Notes under the pieces: model-generated | The model's database searches: none | Told to the model about the DNA's origin: nothing | Seen by the model: only the letters and a program-made list of their open reading frames with translations | Shown here: positions 59,669 through 64,000 of the stretch, piece by piece | Position numbering within the stretch: position 1 is the first letter of the stretch | How the letters are laid out: every line of letters begins with the position of its first letter | Made by a program: the position numbers and the translations under genes | NCBI GenBank assembly: GCA_018660505.1 | Contig: JABJKE010000030.1 | Location: 97,989-161,988 of the forward strand | Origin: Rhodobiaceae bacterium | GTDB lineage: Bacteria > Pseudomonadota > Alphaproteobacteria > RS24 | Direction: 5' to 3' | Length of the DNA stretch: 64,000 nt

Positions 59669-60726
59669 TGAGCCAGACCTCAAAATCTCCCTTTGGTGAT
59701 TTTTTTAACGGCGCACGCGATAGCATATTGGCCTTGCAAAACGCCGACGGCTCTATTCCGTGGTTTCAAAACGGCGTTATCGACCCGTGGAATCATCTGG
59801 AAGCCGTGATGGGGTTAAACCTTATCGGCGAGCGAGACGCGGCCGAACACGGCATCGCTTTTTTGCGAGACAGCCAAGCCCCCGACGGCAGTTGGTGGGG
59901 ACAATTGGGCAGCGCCGTGCCAATCGACGAAGAGCTGCATCAATTCACTCTGCAAGGCATAGAAAACAACCACCGCATTCGCGATACAAATTTCATCGCC
60001 TATATTGCCACCGCCATTTGGCATCATTATGCGCTACACGCCGACCTAGATTATGCCCATGCCAATTGGCCCATGGTCAAAGCCGCCATCGATTTCGTAC
60101 TGGCCTTGCAAAGCCCGCATGGCGACATTCGGTGGACCGCGCCAGACCCCGAGACACCCGAAGACGATGCTTTGGTGACGGGCAATAGCTCCATCCATAA
60201 AAGCCTACTCTGCGCCGAAAAACTGGCCGCGGCTCTGGGAAAAGACGCTGGCCCCTGGCACAAGGCGCGGTTGGCCTTGGGCGAAGCTGTCGCCCATAAG
60301 CCCGAGCGTTTCGACCGCACATGGGAACCCAAGACACGCTATTCGATGGATTGGTATTATCCGGTTTTAAGTGGCGCCCTATCGCCGGAGAAAGCGCGCG
60401 ATAAATTGCAATCGCGGTGGGATGATTTCGTCGTCGACGGCTTTGGCTGTCGGTGTGTGGAAGAAGAACCTTGGGTGACAGTGGCGGAAAGCGCCGAATT
60501 AAGCATCGCGCTGATGGCGCATGGCGACACCAGCCGCGCGCTGGCGCATTTGTCTTGGCTCGACCAATTTAGAGATGAAAACGGCGCCTATTGGATGGGC
60601 ATGCAGATAGAGCAAAAAGCCTTTTGGCCTATCGAGCAGCCGGCCTGGACGGCCGGGGCGGTTATTCTGGCGCAGGATGGTGTCAGTCAAACCACGCCCG
60701 CACATGGCGTGCTGACGGGCCTATAG
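59668..60726 (+). CDS. Alpha/alpha-toroid protein (prenyltransferase / terpene cyclase-like fold)
   Basis: The 352-residue protein has repeated QxxDGSxxWW-like QW motifs: LQNADGSIPWFQNG, DSQAPDGSWWGQL, LQSPHGDIRWT and FRDENGAYWMG. These place it in the squalene-hopene cyclase / protein prenyltransferase toroid fold. It lacks a visible DxDD cyclase motif, and the family name phenyl- or prenyltransferase is only a fold label. It follows the methyltransferase gene with a TGATG overlap and closes the operon. Function not established. Confidence 0.78.
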   Translation: MSQTSKSPFGDFFNGARDSILALQNADGSIPWFQNGVIDPWNHLEAVMGLNLIGERDAAEHGIAFLRDSQAPDGSWWGQLGSAVPIDEELHQFTLQGIENNHRIRDTNFIAYIATAIWHHYALHADLDYAHANWPMVKAAIDFVLALQSPHGDIRWTAPDPETPEDDALVTGNSSIHKSLLCAEKLAAALGKDAGPWHKARLALGEAVAHKPERFDRTWEPKTRYSMDWYYPVLSGALSPEKARDKLQSRWDDFVVDGFGCRCVEEEPWVTVAESAELSIALMAHGDTSRALAHLSWLDQFRDENGAYWMGMQIEQKAFWPIEQPAWTAGAVILAQDGVSQTTPAHGVLTGL

Positions 60727-61329
60727 GCGGCGCAAAATGCGCAGCGATTGAACCGCTTTTTCTTCGACAAATAAGCCCGAATGCAGGGCTAATTTATAAA
60801 TCTCATGCGGCGGACGCCCGCCATCGGCGACATTGGGAAACACATCGTGGATGGCCAAAATGCCGCCGCGCATCACCCGCGTGCCCCAATTTCGATAGTC
60901 CGCCAAAGCGGCGGGCATCGAGTGGCCGCCATCGATAAACACAAAAGCAGGCGCCGCCAAAGGCAGTTGCTGCACCACTTGCGACGGGCTGAGCGCGGGA
61001 ATGACCGTATCTTCCAATCCGGCGCGGCGCATCGTGGCCCGAAATTGCAGCAAGGACGACATGCCGCCCTCGCCGTCATCTAAATCTGCGTCGAAATAAT
61101 CTTCGCCCGGTTGGTTTTCCTCCGAGCCGCGATGATGGTCGATGGCCAGCAAAACCCCGCCCGCCTGTTGGCAGGCCGTACCCAGGATGACCGTCGATTT
61201 GCCGCAATAGGAGCCAATTTCAACGCACAAGCCTTGGGGCGACATTTCTTGGGCCACGGCAAATAGGGCTTCGCCCTCTTGCGCGTCCAAAAACCCTTTC
61301 ACGCTATCGAGCGAAATGGGAAGCTTCAT
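60721..61329 (-). CDS. Class I SAM-dependent methyltransferase (methyltransf_24 type)
   Basis: The 202-residue protein starts MKLPISLDSVKGFLDAQEGE and shows CVEIGSYCGKSTVILG (SAM site), AIDHHRGSEENQPGE, PAFVFIDGGHSMPAALADYRNW and GGILAIHDVFPN, the pattern of cephalosporin-hydroxylase-like/rhamnosyl O-methyltransferase enzymes. It converges on the toroid gene with a 6-base stop overlap and starts in a TAATG overlap with the DUF1329 gene stop. It may add a second methyl group to the product of the glycosyltransferase operon (inference). Confidence 0.85.
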   Translation of the reverse strand: MKLPISLDSVKGFLDAQEGEALFAVAQEMSPQGLCVEIGSYCGKSTVILGTACQQAGGVLLAIDHHRGSEENQPGEDYFDADLDDGEGGMSSLLQFRATMRRAGLEDTVIPALSPSQVVQQLPLAAPAFVFIDGGHSMPAALADYRNWGTRVMRGGILAIHDVFPNVADGGRPPHEIYKLALHSGLFVEEKAVQSLRILRRL

Positions 61330-62675
61330 TATCGACCTATTTTCCGTTTCAAAGCATTGGAGCCAAAATCGGATGGCTCTAAATCTTCCGCATCCAAATT
61401 AGCCGGCCCTTCTTGCAATTTAATATGGTCGACGTTATAGCGGCCCGAGGCCAAGTCATGCATCACATCAAACTCAAACACGCAAGCGGGCGCCTCATAA
61501 TAGTTTTTGATAAAGGCATGTTGCACGCGTGTGAGCGCGCCCGACGAATCGTATAAATCGGCCATTAAGAAAATCCAGCTATCCTCATCGGCATAAAACT
61601 GGCGCTTGCTATAGGTCGGGTTGAACCCCGGCTTGGCGGTCGCCTCGAGAATATTTACCCGATGCGCCTCATAGCGCAGCAAATCTGGGTTCGGATGGTT
61701 TTGCGTCATCAGCTCATCCGCCGTGGTGGTAGAGGCAGAGGCGCGATAATTATTATACGGCACCAGCATTTCGCGTTTGCCAACCAGCTTCCAATCATAC
61801 CGGTCTGGCGAGCCGCCAAACAGAAACATATTGTCATTATTGCGAAGCCCGCCCGAAGTGCTCAAGGGCCCATCATAGGTTGTCATACTGGGCGTCGTGC
61901 GCATGACTTTGCGGGTGCTGGGGTTAAAAACAGAGCCATGACGCGGTTTCTCAATCTGGTTGATTGTATTGGTCATGGAGAAGCCTTGGCCGTTAAAGCG
62001 CGGCGGCGAGGTCCAAATTCCCATCCAGACAAATTGGTCATTGGCGTGTTTGGCTTGCGGGCCTTGTGGGTCTGCGTAGTAATTATAGCGCCAATCTTTG
62101 CGGGTAATGCGCGTGCGGTTGCCATTGGCGAATACATTGGCGCCATGGGTCACCGCTTGGTAGCGATAGCCGTGCCAATGAAAATTATGGTTCCAATAAT
62201 ATTCAACCGGCGTTTTGGGAATCGGAAACGGCACGCCAATGCGCGCGCCGACAACGCCATTGCCGCCATCGGTCAGCTGTGCCCGAGAGACATTTTTCTT
62301 GGTCTCGTCATAAACAAAATCCGGCAGCGCGCACGAGCGACGTGACGGATAGACATGCATTTTGTAAGTCTCGGGATGGCGCTCCAATAGCGCCAATTGG
62401 CCGGCGCTAAGGCGCTCTTTATAGCGCGCCATATTGGCATGGGTGATGGTGAACAAAGGTTTATCGGCGGCAAAAGGGTCGATATGGTCGCCGCCTTTCA
62501 CATAGCCCGCCGGCGGTGTGGTAATCCCGCCCGTATAGGCTGGCACCGCGCCAGAAGCTTTTGGGTCAGCGCCATTTTGGGTCAGCACAGTGCCCAAATC
62601 ATTGGCGTCGAGCGCCCAACTGGGGGGCGTAAAAGCGATGATCAGCGCCACAGCGGCCAAACAATATTTTTTCAT
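61329..62675 (-). CDS. DUF1329 family exported protein
   Basis: The 448-residue product has a signal peptide (MKKYCLAAVALIIAFTPPSWA) and a long DUF1329 domain with motifs GVVGARIGVPFPIPKTPVEYYWNHNFHWHGY, RITRKDWRYNYYADPQGP and DSWIFLMADLYDSSGALTRVQHAF. DUF1329 proteins are outer-membrane-linked or periplasmic, often near lipid or steroid/hydrocarbon degradation genes; they are thought to be beta-rich lipid-binding proteins related to LolA/LolB in fold. The gene is upstream of, and shares a stop/start with, the methyltransferase gene. Confidence 0.88.
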   Translation of the reverse strand: MKKYCLAAVALIIAFTPPSWALDANDLGTVLTQNGADPKASGAVPAYTGGITTPPAGYVKGGDHIDPFAADKPLFTITHANMARYKERLSAGQLALLERHPETYKMHVYPSRRSCALPDFVYDETKKNVSRAQLTDGGNGVVGARIGVPFPIPKTPVEYYWNHNFHWHGYRYQAVTHGANVFANGNRTRITRKDWRYNYYADPQGPQAKHANDQFVWMGIWTSPPRFNGQGFSMTNTINQIEKPRHGSVFNPSTRKVMRTTPSMTTYDGPLSTSGGLRNNDNMFLFGGSPDRYDWKLVGKREMLVPYNNYRASASTTTADELMTQNHPNPDLLRYEAHRVNILEATAKPGFNPTYSKRQFYADEDSWIFLMADLYDSSGALTRVQHAFIKNYYEAPACVFEFDVMHDLASGRYNVDHIKLQEGPANLDAEDLEPSDFGSNALKRKIGR

Positions 62676-62714
62676 CAGTAAGTCTCCTATTTGACACGCA
62701 GACTACCGATGCGG

Positions 62715-62778
62715 CAAGCTAATGACAAGAGAAGCCTGATGGAGAACAAGCTAATGACAAGAGAAGCCTGATGGAGAA
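62715..62778. repeat. Perfect 32-bp tandem duplication
   Basis: The unit starting CAAGCTAATGACAAGAGAAG and ending TGATGGAGAA occurs twice without a mismatch (62715-62746 and 62747-62778), just upstream of the amidohydrolase start. The second copy ends near the ribosome-binding region. It is either a recent slippage duplication or an assembly artefact. Confidence 0.92.
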
Positions 62779-62791
62779 TAAGGGGAAAATT

Positions 62792-64000
62792 ATGTTCGAT
62801 TTAATCATTCGCAATGCCAAATTGGTCGATGGCTCTGGCGCGCCTGCCCGACACGCAGATATCGCTATTGAAAATGGCAAAATTGCCAAAATTTCTGACC
62901 TCGATACACTGACCGAAAAAGCCAAAACCGAGATTGACGCCAAGGGCGATTTAGTGACCCCCGGATGGGTGGATGTGCATACCCATTACGATGGCCAAGT
63001 GACTTGGGACCCCTATTTAACGCCGACCGGTTGGAACGGCGTCACCACGGTGGTGATGGGCAATTGCGGCGTCGGCTTTGCGCCGGCCAAGGAAGACAAA
63101 CGCGATTGGTTGATTGGCCTGATGGAAGGCGTGGAAGATATTCCAGGCGCCGCCTTGGCCGAAGGTATCGACTGGGAATGGGAAACCTTTCCCGAATATC
63201 TCGATGCCCTGGACGCCAAACCGCGCGCGCTCGATATCGCCACGCAAATTCCCCATGGCTCGGTTCGCGCCTATGTGATGGGGCAACGCGGCGCCGATAA
63301 TGAGGCGGCGACGCCAGACGATATTCAGAAAATGGCCGATATTGTCGAAGATGGCATCCGCGCTGGCGCGCTCGGCTTTTCGACCTCGCGCACCATGTTG
63401 CATCTGTCGAAAGATGGCGAGCCCGTGCCCGGCACGTTCGCCAATAAAGACGAGCTCATCGGCATTGCCGAGGGCATGCAAAAAGCTGGCTATGGGGTGT
63501 TTGAAATGGCCTCCGATTTAAATCCGGCTGAGGAAGAATTTGGCTGGATGTCCGAATTATCGAAAAAAACGGGCCTGCCCGTCACTTATGCTTTGCTGCA
63601 AAACCCAGCCGAGCCCGAAGGCTGGCGCAATTTATTAAAAATGACCGATAAAGCAGTGGCCGATGGCGCCAATGTAAAAGCCCAGATTGCCTTGCGCGCG
63701 ACCGGGCTTATTTTGGGTTGGGAAAGCACCGTGCATCCGTTTTCCATGCATCCCGAATATCGACCGCTCGCCGATTTGCCAGCCGCTGAACGCCTCGAGC
63801 GTTTGCGCGAGCCGGGCATGCGCGAAGCGCTGATTAACGGCGCGCCGCATTTTGTCACCACGCCCGCCGAGGAAGACGGCGAAGGCTTGCCCACCGGACA
63901 TGGCATCGGCGCCATGATTGCTTTGGGCTTCAATAATATGTTCCGCCTGATGCAAAATGGCGTGCCCGATTATGAACCCAAAGCCGAAGATAGCATCGCG
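62792..64000 (+). CDS. D-aminoacylase / N-acyl-D-amino-acid amidohydrolase family protein (partial)
   Basis: The frame opens at the ATG at 62792 (AAGGGGAAAA upstream) or at the in-frame ATG at 62771 and runs off the window after 403 codons, so it is not in the ORF track. The N-terminus FDLIIRNAKLVDGSGAPARHADIAIENGKIAKI and metal motif GWVDVHTHYDGQVTWDPYLTP are typical of D-aminoacylases in the amidohydrolase superfamily; GNCGVGFAP and STSRTMLHLSKDGEPVPGT also fit. The enzyme removes acyl groups from D-amino acids or related amides with zinc. The usual length is about 500-580 residues, so the C-terminal part is missing. Confidence 0.93.
   Translation, partial: MFDLIIRNAKLVDGSGAPARHADIAIENGKIAKISDLDTLTEKAKTEIDAKGDLVTPGWVDVHTHYDGQVTWDPYLTPTGWNGVTTVVMGNCGVGFAPAKEDKRDWLIGLMEGVEDIPGAALAEGIDWEWETFPEYLDALDAKPRALDIATQIPHGSVRAYVMGQRGADNEAATPDDIQKMADIVEDGIRAGALGFSTSRTMLHLSKDGEPVPGTFANKDELIGIAEGMQKAGYGVFEMASDLNPAEEEFGWMSELSKKTGLPVTYALLQNPAEPEGWRNLLKMTDKAVADGANVKAQIALRATGLILGWESTVHPFSMHPEYRPLADLPAAERLERLREPGMREALINGAPHFVTTPAEEDGEGLPTGHGIGAMIALGFNNMFRLMQNGVPDYEPKAEDSIA

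Overview
The window is a gene-dense stretch of a chromosome of an alphaproteobacterium. The evidence is the PurS-type purine operon (purB-purC-purS-purQ-purL-bolA-grxD), a DksA that keeps only one of the four zinc cysteines, DUF3126, a eukaryote-like NADP isocitrate dehydrogenase, yidD beside thrS, and a recA promoter carrying the alphaproteobacterial SOS box GTTC-N7-GTTC. Base composition is moderate (I estimate mid-50s % GC by eye). Many genes use degradative or redox folds typical of free-living, probably marine, heterotrophs. I cannot name the genus.

Layout. 1-4.4 kb: 5' part of a MATE exporter, a nitroreductase, an exported protein, thrS-yidD. 4.5-8.6 kb: DUF1905 protein, Fe-S scaffold protein, cysS, folE, hisI, CBS protein. 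8.6-15 kb: rhomboid, DsbA-fold isomerase, GMC oxidoreductase, gamma-carbonic anhydrase, a membrane-anchored unknown, DUF3126, SDR, cysE. 15-19 kb: co-directional alpha/beta hydrolase, enoyl-CoA hydratase, SDR and M20 amidohydrolase (a likely catabolic operon) plus a zinc-finger protein. 19-24.5 kb: alpha/beta hydrolase, a DUF7002-like accessory gene, tRNA-Leu(UAA), an NAPE-PLD-like lipoprotein, a small exported protein, DUF2332, a CinA-like protein. 24.6-32.3 kb: map, radC, then the purine block with bolA and grxD. 32.3-42 kb: rpsD, trmJ, icd, alaS, recA, dksA, and a MoxR ATPase/VWA pair.

42-45.1 kb is the accessory part. It has a hairpin-rich repeat, a lower-GC two-gene operon of unrecognised proteins (one with two membrane segments and a coiled coil), a small CxxCCxxC protein, and about 250 bp of noncoding DNA that folds into nested and long-range helices and ends in a terminator-like hairpin. 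I cannot match this last segment to a known RNA family. 45.1-57.5 kb returns to core genes: aspC, a Cache-like protein, uvrB, an outer-membrane barrel, folM-like and folB, an AT-rich spacer with three DnaA-box matches, uvrC, pgsA, chorismate mutase, 2Fe-2S ferredoxin, dipeptide epimerase, epoxide hydrolase. 57.6-61.3 kb holds a tightly packed glycosyltransferase / methyltransferase / alpha-alpha-toroid operon facing a second methyltransferase. 61.3-64 kb: DUF1329 protein and a D-aminoacylase-type amidohydrolase that runs off the end.

The best candidates for something undescribed are the structured noncoding segment at 44.55-44.81 kb, the two-copy repeat whose outer stem changes by compensating substitutions (20.95 and 42.04 kb), the unrecognised two-gene operon at 42.3-44.0 kb, and the GT4/methyltransferase/toroid operon. 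No phage, insertion sequence, CRISPR array or integrase was seen.
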